A stretch of DNA of 64,000 nt, from positions 18,809 through 82,808 of the forward strand of contig JAUYHF010000051.1 in NCBI GenBank assembly GCA_030690165.1, written 5' to 3'. The notes beneath the pieces are model-generated. The model did no database searches, was not told the DNA's origin, and saw only the letters and a list, made by a program, of their open reading frames with translations. Below are positions 18,017 to 26,194 of this stretch, piece by piece (the first letter of the stretch is position 1; the number at the start of each line of letters is the position of its first letter). The stretch is from Deltaproteobacteria bacterium. GTDB lineage: Bacteria; Desulfobacterota; GWC2-55-46; UBA9637. The position numbers and the translations under genes were made by a program.

Positions 18017-18451
18017 TTACTCACTTTTAAATATCCTTAAAAAATCGGAGGCGCTTAAAATCTTGACAGACCTGTATCTGCCGATATTCAGCAAATCCTT
18101 GTCTCCTGTGACAATAAAATCCGCTGATGCAGATACGGCACAGCCTATGAATTTATCATCATCGGCATCCCTGCATATTCCTTTGATTTTATCAGAAACT
18201 TCAATTACTTCAAAGAAAGGCAGAACTTCTTCCTCAATAATCACCTTCATCTCCTGTGTTGTCAGAGAAAACTTCGGATATTCAAGAACGGTCTTAAACT
18301 CGTCAAAGGTATCTCTGGAGAGAACAGGGATAATCTTGCCCTTTTTCCAAAGGTCTGCGACTCTTGCAAGTTCGCCTTTAAACAGCAGAGACGATATAAG
18401 AATATTGGTATCAAGGACTATCTTGACTGCCGCTTTTTCTTTCTTGCCCAT
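18017..18451 (-). CDS. PIN-domain toxin (putative)
   Basis: This 144-residue PIN-domain protein is a likely RNase toxin. The acidic metal-binding residues are visible in KIVLDTNILISSLL, DADDDKFIGCAV and DFIVTGDKDLL. It overlaps the AbrB-type antitoxin by 34 bases, the typical antitoxin-first arrangement. It belongs to the group of PIN toxins with VLDTNILISSLLFKG N-termini (COG1569 type). Target RNA is unknown. Confidence 0.85.
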   Translation of the reverse strand: MGKKEKAAVKIVLDTNILISSLLFKGELARVADLWKKGKIIPVLSRDTFDEFKTVLEYPKFSLTTQEMKVIIEEEVLPFFEVIEVSDKIKGICRDADDDKFIGCAVSASADFIVTGDKDLLNIGRYRSVKILSASDFLRIFKSE

Positions 18452-18666
18452 TTGACCGCCTCGTCAACAATGTCTTCGGTAACGCCAAGTTTTTCCAGTT
18501 TGTCCCTTATGCCTTCAAGCGCCGCATCAGCAGGGGTTATCCTGACCGGCATGAGAATTATCTTTCTGTCCTTTACCGAAACATCAAAGTATTCGGCATC
18601 AGGGAACGACTTGACGACCTCCTTCGGCAGGGTTAGCTGATTTTTGGATGTCTTCTTTGCAAGCAT
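18418..18666 (-). CDS. AbrB/SpoVT-type antitoxin
   Basis: An 82-residue protein starting MLAKKTSKNQLTLPKEVVKSF, the swapped-hairpin DNA-binding domain of AbrB/MazE-like antitoxins. An acidic and then basic C-terminal tail (EAVKWARKKKRQSR) could bind the toxin. It is coupled to the PIN gene. A GTAAGG-containing palindrome overlaps its ribosome site (18679-18691) and may be its own operator. Confidence 0.8.
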   Translation of the reverse strand: MLAKKTSKNQLTLPKEVVKSFPDAEYFDVSVKDRKIILMPVRITPADAALEGIRDKLEKLGVTEDIVDEAVKWARKKKRQSR

Positions 18667-18678
18667 ATTTCCTTACCT

Positions 18679-18691
18679 CCTTACTGTAAGG
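18679..18691. promoter_or_regulatory. Palindromic operator candidate at the AbrB-PIN ribosome site
   Basis: CCTTAC-T-GTAAGG is a perfect 6+1+6 inverted repeat. On the coding strand GTAAGG repeats again 8 bases later inside GTAAGGAGGTAAGG, which is also the Shine-Dalgarno region. The position suits autoregulation by the antitoxin, as is common in toxin-antitoxin operons. This is inferred from position and symmetry only. Confidence 0.45.
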
Positions 18692-18886
18692 ATACATTAT
18701 TTAGCCCAAATATTGCAACCATAAAATACAGCCCAAAAGGGCCGCATGGTTTTTAATGTCTGCCCCGTAGGTTTGACAGAATCGCATATAAAGAGAACAG
18801 TCCTGTTTATCGTGTATTCAGATAATCTACCTGTCCTTTTTTCTGTCTTGTCGCAGTAAAATGTCACAGCATGTCACAGTAAATTG

Positions 18887-19933
18887 TCACACTAAGACAT
18901 AGTGTCTTGTCGGATCTGTTTTGCTCTTAGCTACTGATTTAATGATACCTTTTTTCATCATATCTTCTAAATCTCTTTGAGCTGTGCGGCGTATACAGAA
19001 AGCCACAGTCTGATATTCACCCACAGAGATCGCTCCTGTTCTTAATAGATATTTAATTGCCTTTTCCTGACGGACATTCAAGTCCAGTCTCTTAATCTTT
19101 TGTAGCGCATTATCTTGTTTTACTATTTGCTCTCCCTTCTCCCTGATTTCTTTCATCTGCAGCCGCAAGCCTGTTACGAAATATTCAAGCCAACCGGACA
19201 TGTCCATAGCATTGTTTCTGACTGATTGAATGGCTTTATAGTAACTCGGTCTATCTTTGTCGTAATACTCTGATATAGTGAACAGCCGTTTGAAGTCGTA
19301 GCCTGTTTTGTAAAGGATCAGCGTAGATAAAAGCCTTGCTGTTCTCCCATTGCCGTCTATAAACGGATGGATATGAACGAACTGAAATTGTGCGATTCCT
19401 GCGATAAGAACAGGTGATAGGTCTCCAGTCTTATTGATCCAATGCACAAACTCCCGCATGAGATGAGGCACTTCAAACGGTGCCGGTGGAGTATAAATGA
19501 CCTCGCGGGTCAGAGAATTGACCACATAGTTTTGAATCTTACGATAATTGCCGGGGTCTGCTTTATCCCCGCGCACACCTTTAACAGTAACCTTGTGAAG
19601 CTCCCTGACAATTCCTTCTGTAATCGGATCGTCCTTTCCAAGATATTTTGAAATAAAATCCATTGCCTTTTTGTAATTCAAAAGTTCTTTTTCATCATCA
19701 CGATTAATGCCTTTGAGCCTGTTGCCTTCAAGAATGCTTTGCGCCTGTTCAAGGCTTAATGCCGTGCCTTCAATATGCGTTGAATGATGCGACTCAAGGA
19801 TAAGCGCCTTTTTCTGCATATCGGCAATCCAGTCGTCCTTGAGTTTGACAGCATCAAGAAACCCACGAACTCGCTCTATCTCAACAAGCGCCTTATTAAT
19901 CTTTGGGGTTATGGTAAATTTAGGTTTAAACAT
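18887..19933 (-). CDS. Fic-domain AMP transferase (class II) with C-terminal winged helix
   Basis: This 348-residue protein carries the complete Fic motif HPFIDGNGRTAR near residue 195, so it should be active in nucleotidyl transfer. An N-terminal SxxxEG inhibitory motif (STHIEGT, residues ~54-60) marks it as class II, self-inhibited. The C-terminal ~70 residues (LDLNVRQEKAIKYLLRTGAI, then AFCIRRTAQRDLEDMMKKG) look like a winged-helix DNA-binding domain. It stands alone with 220-230 bases of non-coding sequence on each side, in an accessory region. Confidence 0.9.
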   Translation of the reverse strand: MFKPKFTITPKINKALVEIERVRGFLDAVKLKDDWIADMQKKALILESHHSTHIEGTALSLEQAQSILEGNRLKGINRDDEKELLNYKKAMDFISKYLGKDDPITEGIVRELHKVTVKGVRGDKADPGNYRKIQNYVVNSLTREVIYTPPAPFEVPHLMREFVHWINKTGDLSPVLIAGIAQFQFVHIHPFIDGNGRTARLLSTLILYKTGYDFKRLFTISEYYDKDRPSYYKAIQSVRNNAMDMSGWLEYFVTGLRLQMKEIREKGEQIVKQDNALQKIKRLDLNVRQEKAIKYLLRTGAISVGEYQTVAFCIRRTAQRDLEDMMKKGIIKSVAKSKTDPTRHYVLV

Positions 19934-20092
19934 TTTATACCCTCCACAATCGCAATCTCCTGCCAGATAATGCGCCTGTGGCTTTTCTCTCTTGCAAGAC
20001 AGATAAAAGTGCCTGTTCTAATTAAAAGCGAATGCCAATGTAAACAACGAACATAAGCCATTCTCAAATAATTAGAACCGTCCCATTAAAGT
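19934..20092. other. Non-coding gap between the fic gene and the methyltransferase stump
   Basis: I find no gene, RNA or clear promoter here. The stretch probably includes the junction left by loss of the methyltransferase body that once followed position 20093. Confidence 0.4.
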
Positions 20093-20167
20093 CTACTTCC
20101 CCTCCCACACAAGTTCCGTCTTCCTCATGCTTAACGGGTGCGGATTATTTGGCCCATACTTATTCAT
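20093..20167 (-). pseudogene. N-terminal stump of a DNA methyltransferase
   Basis: A 24-codon reading frame begins ATG at 20167, overlapping the stop of the SIR2-like gene as ATGA, and ends at TAG 20093. Its sequence, MNKYGPNNPHPL followed by MRKTELVWEGK, is what I recall as the start of site-specific DNA methyltransferases of the type III Mod class, which normally continue with a YDEYG stretch. Here the frame stops exactly where that tyrosine codon should be. I read it as the leftover of a deleted methyltransferase gene once translationally coupled to the SIR2 gene. Identification is from memory. Confidence 0.6.
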
Positions 20168-21120
20168 ACCGACAAGTATCCTTCCAGTCCATCGCTGTAT
20201 TGCATGATTTTGTGTTTATTTGGCCATGCGCATAAACGATTAACCTTACTTTCAATATTTTCACAGGTGTCTTTGTTCACATCTACTATCTCAATAAAAA
20301 GCTCCTCAACATTATCTCTTCTGCCAAAGTGATACAAAGCAAACTGAAGGAATATATCCTCTTCCCGCAGGGAACACCCGATAATTGTCAACTTATCTGC
20401 GTCCTTTAACACTTCAATCGCTTTTTTCCAAAGCTTCATGATGCCTTTATGATATATCTTTAAATAACTCATGACAAGCACATGCGCTCCTTTATCTAAA
20501 GACGTATTTGGGTCATTGCTTTCAGTATGGAAGCCCGAGAAAATTTTATTGGTCAGTTCTATATTAAAAAGTTCCGGGGTCCCTGCAGAATCTCTAAAAT
20601 TACATGAACCATGAAGCTTCAAAAGCAAAATATTATCCAGTTTTTTATTTTCTTCTGCGCCTTCCTCTCCAGGAAATAGCGCCTTGACATAATAGCCGTC
20701 ACTGGGATCCCACCGCTTGCTTAAATACAATCCTTGATCTAACACACAGTCATAATTCAGCGTCAGAATAGTTGAATATACCGGAACACTATCAATGAAT
20801 GCCTTGAGAGTTTTAAATTTGTCCAGACTATCAATGAACAAAGAGTTAACATCAAACATACTGACAATCTGTTCGACTAAGTTATCTCTTATCTCGTTGT
20901 GCCTCTTTGAGAGAGATTCATTTTTCTTGTCAAAACGTAAACACTTCAGATCAAGCTGTGTAATAAACTGCTCAATATCAGGAAATGTCTTCTCGTAATC
21001 CTCTATTATTTCGGGAAAGCCTGAAAGGTTTAGTTTAGGCATAATTTCATCAGTTAGAGGAGCCTTTGCCCCCATGACTGCTCTTGTGAACCCTGCGCCC
21101 AAAAGATAAATATGTTTCAA
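20164..21120 (-). CDS. SIR2-like protein, candidate NADase defence effector
   Basis: This 318-residue protein begins with a nucleotide-binding loop LLGAGFTRAVMG and has the SIR2-type catalytic pair Asn122 (ILTLNYDCVL) and His170 (LLKLHGSCNF), plus a late TIIGCSLREED motif. It lacks the zinc-binding cysteines of deacetylase sirtuins. It fits the SIR2-like domains of anti-phage systems, which deplete NAD upon infection. No effector or sensor partner is intact beside it; a methyltransferase stump overlaps its stop codon. Function is inferred from family and context. Confidence 0.75.
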   Translation of the reverse strand: MKHIYLLGAGFTRAVMGAKAPLTDEIMPKLNLSGFPEIIEDYEKTFPDIEQFITQLDLKCLRFDKKNESLSKRHNEIRDNLVEQIVSMFDVNSLFIDSLDKFKTLKAFIDSVPVYSTILTLNYDCVLDQGLYLSKRWDPSDGYYVKALFPGEEGAEENKKLDNILLLKLHGSCNFRDSAGTPELFNIELTNKIFSGFHTESNDPNTSLDKGAHVLVMSYLKIYHKGIMKLWKKAIEVLKDADKLTIIGCSLREEDIFLQFALYHFGRRDNVEELFIEIVDVNKDTCENIESKVNRLCAWPNKHKIMQYSDGLEGYLSV

Positions 21121-21311
21121 TTATAAGCTCCTTATTCAAACAACATTTGAATGGAAATTATTTCCGCTGGCTTCGATTATCTCTTGAACTTTATCTCTTG
21201 ATTTCTCGTTCATCGGCTTTGGCTTTACAGCATCATAAAATCAGGCACAGCGCTCATTATCCTGTCATCCTCATCACAAATTTATGCTCAAAACATATTC
21301 CTGCTGATAAA

Positions 21312-21334
21312 GCCTGTCTGCCTGACAGGCAGGC
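21312..21334. repeat. Palindromic repeat with TGCCTG-A-CAGGCA core
   Basis: An inverted repeat with a perfect 6+1+6 core at 21319-21331 and partly matching flanks. It lies in the degraded accessory region between the SIR2-like gene and the ORF6N remnant. Confidence 0.7.
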
Positions 21335-21371
21335 AAAGCATCCCCCCGCTTCCAGCCGAGTTGCTGAATCT

Positions 21372-21408
21372 CCCCTCACCCTGACCCTCTCCCCCTTTGG
21401 GGCGAGGG
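21372..21408. repeat. CCCTCACCC-type dispersed repeat
   Basis: The repeat reads CCCCTCACCCTGACCCTCTC then CCCCTTTGGGGCGAGGG, with CCCC/GGGG facing arms. A variant lies inside lipA at 30404-30440. Confidence 0.65.
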
Positions 21409-21498
21409 AAGTAGTGGGCGTATCTGCGGCTTTGCTGATTCTTGGCATGTTGGCAACTTTCAGTTTCATCTTAAAAACCTATCTTTCTCCTTTTCGGC

Positions 21499-21790
21499 TC
21501 AGTTATGGAGAATGCTTGAAAGCATTGCCACACCCTGTTCGGTAAATGCATAAGGAAGATAGCGGCGTACGCCGCGGCCTTCTGTCTTTGACATTCCAAT
21601 TTGGAATCTCAAAGAATCAGCCTCCTCCTTTGTAATCTTAAGCATAAAGTCTTCAGGGAAGCGGTCAATATTACGTTTGACAGCCTTATTAAGATTAGAA
21701 GTCTCTACTCCATAAAGCTCGGCAAGGTCACTATCAAGCATTACCTTCTGACCTCTAATCAGAAGTATTTTTCGTTCAATTACTTCCGTT
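21499..21790 (-). pseudogene. ORF6N-domain gene remnant
   Basis: The frame encodes the hallmark ORF6N stretch: [19 protein letters not shown], then [19 protein letters not shown], and finally [13 protein letters not shown]. Upstream codons that match the family (from ~21790) have no proper start codon before an in-frame stop. Downstream, the protein ends at SSILHN, where relatives continue for about 100 residues. If read from the internal ATG at 21741, only 80 residues remain. ORF6N genes are typically phage- or mobile-associated. Both ends are damaged, so I call it a pseudogene. Confidence 0.65.
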
Positions 21791-21856
21791 GCCCAAACAT
21801 TGTCTTACTTTAGATTCCAGCTTAAACACTGCGGGAATGACAAGTATTAAGAAAAC

Positions 21857-22063
21857 TTATATCTTTAGCTTTCCGGTTTCCATCCTATCCCTTATTTCCT
21901 TTGCTTTCTTGGGCATTGCATAATGGAAAAAACTCATCTGCGCCTCCAGCCACTTGATTTTTTGCAGGGCTGGCTTCTTTCTGTATGCTTCTATCTGTTC
22001 CATAGTCCTGTGGTATAAAAGCGGCGGCTTTTCAGCCTTTAACCTTCCCCTACTCAACACCAC
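21857..22063 (-). CDS. Small hypothetical protein
   Basis: A 68-residue charged protein, YHRTMEQIEAYRKKPALQK then IKWLEAQMSFFHYAMPKKAK, apparently all-helical with no signal peptide. The start is GTG 22063 (or the TTG two codons later), overlapping the amidase stop by 14 bases and preceded by GGAGATGGAGG. That suggests translational coupling. I do not recognise a named family. An internal ATG at 22003 is an alternative start. Confidence 0.5.
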   Translation of the reverse strand: MVLSRGRLKAEKPPLLYHRTMEQIEAYRKKPALQKIKWLEAQMSFFHYAMPKKAKEIRDRMETGKLKI

Positions 22064-23261
22064 CCTCCATCTCCTTCACATACCTATTCACACCGCTCGT
22101 TATGCCGGCAACAATCTCTTGTATATAGCCGTTATCAGCAAGCCTTTTCTCTTCCGTTGGATTACTTATAAATGAAACCTCCACCAATATGCTCGGCATA
22201 TGCGTGCCGACAAGCACATAAAACGGAGCGCCCTTTACGCCATTGCCCTTTATGTCGCTGTATTTTGTCTTCAGGTTTGAGACCAGCGACCCCTGAACAG
22301 CAGCGGCAAGCCTGCTGGATTCATTTGTCTTGGCTGTTTTCATAAGGTCATTCAGTATATACTGCAGGTCGCTCATCTTTTTTGTTGAGACTGCATTCTC
22401 CCTTGCGGCAACCCTTATAGCCCTCGCATCATTGGTAAGATTTAAAAAGTATGTCTCAACACCACGCGCCTTTCTGTTAAAGCTTGCGTTAGCATGGACA
22501 GATATGAATATATCCGCCTCTTTTGTGTTTGCAATGGCAGTCCTTTCTTCTAATTCAATAAATCTGTCGTCATCCCTTGTCATAATTATCTCCACGCCAG
22601 TCTCCTTTGCAAGGCTCTCTTTTAAACCCTTTACTATCTTTAAAACCACATCCTTTTCCCTTAATCCGTTCTTGCCAATGGCGCCTGGGTCTTTTCCTCC
22701 ATGGCCGGCATCTATAACAATTCTCTTTATCTTCAAACCGAGTTGCTGGGCAAGCGTTGGTTTGTATGACTCAGACGGGCTTTTGACACCCGGCTTCCCC
22801 ATAATATCCACAACTATCCTGAACGGTTCCGCAAGCGAAAAAATCTTGTGATCTTCTATTGATTTTATATCAAGGACAACCCTGACAGTATCCTTTGTAT
22901 ACTGACCTGCCCTTGCCGTCTTCACAAACACATCGTCAATTGCAGTCGGCTGTTTTAAGGAGGGGCTCAGGCTTGCGTTCTTTATATCCACATAAAACCG
23001 TCTCGGCTTGTTTATATTTGGGTCTTCTTTAAGCAGACGATGAGTAAAGACGGCCTCACCGCTTACATTTATGACCACCCTGGTGTAGTTCGGATTGGAC
23101 CAGTACTTGATACCGGTAACCTTGACGGATGTCTTTTTTGAGGCATGGCCGGTTCTTGCCGCATCGCCGCCGGAGACGCAAAGGAAAATAAAAGACAGGA
23201 TAAACGCCAAAATAAAATGCAGATATTTTTGCTTTGGCTTCTGACCTCTGTGTCCTTTCAC
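22050..23261 (-). CDS. amiC: N-acetylmuramoyl-L-alanine amidase with AMIN domain
   Basis: A 403-residue exported cell-wall hydrolase. It has an N-terminal signal segment (residues ~13-31), an AMIN targeting domain (~45-155, with TRVVINVSGEAVF and RFYVDIKNA), and an Amidase_3 domain (~175-395). The zinc ligands and catalytic glutamates sit in VIDAGHGGKDPGA, GLREKDVVL, FISVHANASF and ILVEVSFISNPTEE. It splits septal peptidoglycan for daughter-cell separation. It follows valS by 41 bases. Confidence 0.92.
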   Translation of the reverse strand: MKGHRGQKPKQKYLHFILAFILSFIFLCVSGGDAARTGHASKKTSVKVTGIKYWSNPNYTRVVINVSGEAVFTHRLLKEDPNINKPRRFYVDIKNASLSPSLKQPTAIDDVFVKTARAGQYTKDTVRVVLDIKSIEDHKIFSLAEPFRIVVDIMGKPGVKSPSESYKPTLAQQLGLKIKRIVIDAGHGGKDPGAIGKNGLREKDVVLKIVKGLKESLAKETGVEIIMTRDDDRFIELEERTAIANTKEADIFISVHANASFNRKARGVETYFLNLTNDARAIRVAARENAVSTKKMSDLQYILNDLMKTAKTNESSRLAAAVQGSLVSNLKTKYSDIKGNGVKGAPFYVLVGTHMPSILVEVSFISNPTEEKRLADNGYIQEIVAGITSGVNRYVKEMEGGVE

Positions 23262-23279
23262 TCTTCAACTCCCCTTATC

Positions 23280-23303
23280 AGGGCAGACACGCAGGTCTGC
23301 CCT
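23280..23303. repeat. Hairpin repeat at the valS stop
   Basis: AGGGCAGAC and GTCTGCCCT are perfect 9-base arms around ACGCAG. The hairpin overlaps the last base of valS and lies before amiC. It lacks a U-run on the transcribed strand, so it is not a standard terminator. Confidence 0.7.
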
Positions 23304-26086
23304 TACATTAATAAACCCCTGCCCGTTTTTACCCTCTCCACTCCCTGCTCAAGTTTCATCTTTTTCTGCAAAAGCTCTTCAAGCCTTGCCTTATCCTTTT
23401 CAACAACCTCTTTAGGCGCCTTTTCAATAAATTCTTTATTTGACATTTTTCTTTCTACGGCAAGAAGCTCCCTCTCAATCTTTTCTATATCCTTTTTAAG
23501 CCTCTTTTCCTCTTCTTCAAAGTTTATAAGCCCTTTGAGCGGAACAAATATCTCTATATTGCCTGCAACTGCTGTGGCGCAGTTTTCAGGCCTGCCTGCG
23601 GGTGCAGAAATCTTAAGACCGGAGACCTTTGCCAGAGTCTTGATGTGCCTCCCCTCTGTTTCCAGCAGTTTTATAACTGAATCATCGGAACTATAGCACA
23701 CAGCCTCAATCGTCAATGCAGGCGACACATTCATCTCGCTCCTGATATTTCTTATGGCCTTTATCACATCCATAATCAATATCATATCCCTTTCCGCATC
23801 AGGATAATCCACGCCTGTTTTTGGAAACGGCTGCTGCATTATGCTGCTGACCCATGCCCCCTGACCCTTGTCCCCTTCCTCATGTGGCAGCACATCCCAT
23901 ACCTCTTCTGTGATAAATGGCATTATTGGGTGTAGGAGTTTGAGGGAATCCTTCAAAATTTTGAGAAGGACAGTTTGCGCTGTCTTTTTCCTTTCTTCGC
24001 CGTTTTCTCCGCGCAAATCGAATTTAATAAGCTCCACATACCAGTCGCAGAGTTCATGCCAGACAAACTGATAGGCGCTATTTGCCGCATCATTGAATCT
24101 GTATGTCTCAAGGTCTTCTGTAACATCCCTGACAGTATGATTCAGACGGGTGAGGATCCATTTATCGGCGATAGACAGCTGATGGCTGATAGCTAATAGC
24201 TGATAGCTGTTCTCAAGATTCATCAATGTAAATCTTGCAAGGTTCCATATCTTGTTGCAGAAGTTCCTGTATCCTTCAATCCTCTCTTCCGCAAGTTTAA
24301 TGTCGCGGCCCTGCGCAGCCATTGCGGCAAGTGTAAACCTGAATGCGTCTGTGCCGTATTTATCCATGATGACAAGCGGGTCAATGACATTGCCTTTACT
24401 CTTACTCATCTTCTGGCCTTCCGCATCCCGAACAAGGGCATGGATATACACATCTCTGAAAGGCACATCGCCCATAAATTTCAATCCCATCATCATCATC
24501 CTTGCAACCCAGAAGAATATGATATCAAAGCCTGTAACAATCACGGATGTAGGATAATAGCGCTGAAGTGGAGACGCAAGATTTTGCGTCTCTACCTTTT
24601 CAGGCCAACCAAGGGTTGAAAAAGGCCAGAGAGCGGAGGAAAACCATGTATCAAGCACATCGTTATCCCTCACAATATCTTTGGACTTGCATGCAGGACA
24701 CTCCTTTGGCTCTGTCCTTGACACGATAGGCTTTGCCTTTGCAGAGAATCTTTTTTCTCCATGGACTTCATATATTTCATTTTTATTGCATTTCAGGCAG
24801 TACCATGCTGGTATCTGATGCCCCCACCATATCTGCCTGGATATACACCAGTCCTTAATATTCCTCATCCACTCAAAATAGGTATTCTCCCATCCCTCGG
24901 GAATAATGCGCGTCTTGTCCTGTTCCACGGCCTTTATAGCCTCTTCAGCCAATAGTTTTACCTTTACATACCACTGCGGCGAAAGGTAGGGTTCAATAAC
25001 AGTCCTGCACCTGTAGCACTTGCCAATAGCGTGCTTGTGGTCTTCTGTCTTTGTTAAAAATCCCCTCTCTTTTAATGTATGGATGACCTTCTCCCTTGCC
25101 TTGTGCGCGTGAAGGTCAGTTATCTCTTCCATTATTTCAGGATTGATATCTGGAATATTCTGTTTTATATGAGCGCGCTCGTTAAATATGTCTATACGTT
25201 TGAGGGAGTGCCGGAGTCCCGCCTCAAAGTCATTAAAATCATGGGCAGGCGTTATTTTTACTGCACCTGTGCCGAACTCAATATCAACCAAAATTGAATC
25301 TCCGATCACAGGAATCCTGCGGCTTGTAAGAGGCAGCAAAACCTCTTTGCCGATAAATTTATTGTACCGCTCATCATCAGGATGCACGGCAACAGCCGTA
25401 TCGCCGAGCATGGTCTCAGGCCGCGTTGTGGCAATGGTTAAAAATTCTTTTGGATTATCTGCAAGGGGATAGCGAATATGATAAAGTTTGGCAGAGGTTT
25501 CCTCATGTTCAACCTCTATATCAGAAAGAGCAGTCAAACACCTATGACACCAATTAATGAGCCGTTCATCCCTGTAAATAAGCCCTTCTTCATAAAGCCT
25601 TACAAATACCTCCCGAACCGCCTTGCTGAGTTCAGGGCTCATGGTAAACTGTTCCCGGGACCAGTCGCAGGATGCGCCAAGCCTTTTCAGTTGATTGATA
25701 ATGGCTCCGCCTGATTCTTCCTTCCACTGCCAGACCCTCTCTATAAACCTTTCCCTGCCAAGATTATGTCTGTCAATGCCTTCATGGGCAAGTTTCTTCT
25801 CCACCACATTCTGCGTAGCAATGCCTGCGTGGTCGGTGCCGGGAAGCCATAATACATCAAAACCCTTCATCCTCTTGTAACGCGCTAAAATATCCTGAAG
25901 CGTATTATTCAGGGCATGGCCCATGTGCAGTGAACCGGTAACATTCGGCGGCGGTATGGCCATAGAGAAGGCAGGCTTTGTTGAATTGACATCTGCCCTG
26001 AAAAGTTCATTTCCAAGCCAGTATTTTGTCCACTTCTCTTCTATCGCCTTTGGCGAATAAACCTTGTCAAGTTTTGCCTCTGTCAT
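23303..26086 (-). CDS. valS: Valyl-tRNA synthetase
   Basis: This class I synthetase of 927 residues charges tRNA-Val. It has PPPNVTGSLHMGHALN (HIGH-type motif, ~residue 55), the editing domain (TTRPETMLGDTAVAVHPDD), the zinc-like CNKNEIYEVH/CPACKSKDI region, KMSKSKGNVIDP, and a C-terminal coiled coil. Three dispersed repeats lie in frame, at residues ~498-507, ~627-639 and ~738-747. They insert peptides such as VETQNLASPLQ and SYQLLAISHQLS that are foreign to the family. The enzyme must tolerate them, as this is the only valS seen. Confidence 0.95.
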   Translation of the reverse strand: MTEAKLDKVYSPKAIEEKWTKYWLGNELFRADVNSTKPAFSMAIPPPNVTGSLHMGHALNNTLQDILARYKRMKGFDVLWLPGTDHAGIATQNVVEKKLAHEGIDRHNLGRERFIERVWQWKEESGGAIINQLKRLGASCDWSREQFTMSPELSKAVREVFVRLYEEGLIYRDERLINWCHRCLTALSDIEVEHEETSAKLYHIRYPLADNPKEFLTIATTRPETMLGDTAVAVHPDDERYNKFIGKEVLLPLTSRRIPVIGDSILVDIEFGTGAVKITPAHDFNDFEAGLRHSLKRIDIFNERAHIKQNIPDINPEIMEEITDLHAHKAREKVIHTLKERGFLTKTEDHKHAIGKCYRCRTVIEPYLSPQWYVKVKLLAEEAIKAVEQDKTRIIPEGWENTYFEWMRNIKDWCISRQIWWGHQIPAWYCLKCNKNEIYEVHGEKRFSAKAKPIVSRTEPKECPACKSKDIVRDNDVLDTWFSSALWPFSTLGWPEKVETQNLASPLQRYYPTSVIVTGFDIIFFWVARMMMMGLKFMGDVPFRDVYIHALVRDAEGQKMSKSKGNVIDPLVIMDKYGTDAFRFTLAAMAAQGRDIKLAEERIEGYRNFCNKIWNLARFTLMNLENSYQLLAISHQLSIADKWILTRLNHTVRDVTEDLETYRFNDAANSAYQFVWHELCDWYVELIKFDLRGENGEERKKTAQTVLLKILKDSLKLLHPIMPFITEEVWDVLPHEEGDKGQGAWVSSIMQQPFPKTGVDYPDAERDMILIMDVIKAIRNIRSEMNVSPALTIEAVCYSSDDSVIKLLETEGRHIKTLAKVSGLKISAPAGRPENCATAVAGNIEIFVPLKGLINFEEEEKRLKKDIEKIERELLAVERKMSNKEFIEKAPKEVVEKDKARLEELLQKKMKLEQGVERVKTGRGLLM
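23846..23875. repeat. CTGACCC-type unit repeat inside valS
   Basis: Units CTGACCCATGCCCC and CTGACCCTTGTCCCC follow each other. In the valS frame they encode DKGQGAWVS between the conserved LPHEEG and the next strand. It is related to the repeats at 13569 and 13991. Confidence 0.6.
24170..24209. repeat. GCTGATAGCT-type unit repeat inside valS
   Basis: About four imperfect units of CTGATAGCT/CTAATAGCT. In frame they encode a YQLLAISHQLSIA peptide. The same units build the hairpins at 38039, 45205 and 45353. Confidence 0.7.
24568..24595. repeat. GTAGAGACGC-type palindrome inside valS
   Basis: GTGGAGACGCAA and TTGCGTCTCTAC face each other around a short loop. In frame this encodes VETQNLAS just before the conserved YYPTSVIVTGFDIIFFW segment. 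It shares its GTAGAG/CTCTAC ends with 37320-37347 and 60717-60745. Confidence 0.8.
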
Positions 26087-26101
26087 ATATCCCCAAAAAA
26101 A

Positions 26102-26138
26102 TAGTAGGCAGTATGCACTTACTGCCTACTGCCTACTA
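26102..26138. repeat. TAGTAGGCAGTA inverted repeat between the response regulator and valS
   Basis: The left arm TAGTAGGCAGTA faces tandem TACTGCCTAC/TGCCTACTA units. It lies in the 108-base gap between the response-regulator gene and valS. Confidence 0.7.
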
Positions 26139-26165
26139 ACATTTCATTCTTTACCAAGTTTTTAA

Positions 26166-26180
26166 TCCGCCTCTGGCGGA
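26166..26180. repeat. TCCGCC-TCT-GGCGGA hairpin
   Basis: A perfect 6+3+6 inverted repeat just downstream of the response-regulator stop on the minus strand. There is no clear U-run, so it is listed as a dispersed hairpin rather than a terminator. Confidence 0.55.
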
Positions 26181-26194
26181 CTGAAGCCATATTC

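Larger units (their letters stand above)
21121..21498. other. Non-coding accessory stretch with two dispersed repeats
   Basis: No gene is supported on either strand in this ~380-base gap. It holds a GCCTGTCTGCCTGACAGGC-type palindrome (21312-21334) and a CCCTCACCCTGACCC...GGGGCGAGGG repeat (21372-21408). Open frames crossing it translate the repeats and do not look like proteins. Confidence 0.6.

Noticed and set aside
21147..21545. 132-codon plus-strand frame in the accessory gap
   Set aside because: Much of it translates dispersed repeats and it has no ribosome site.
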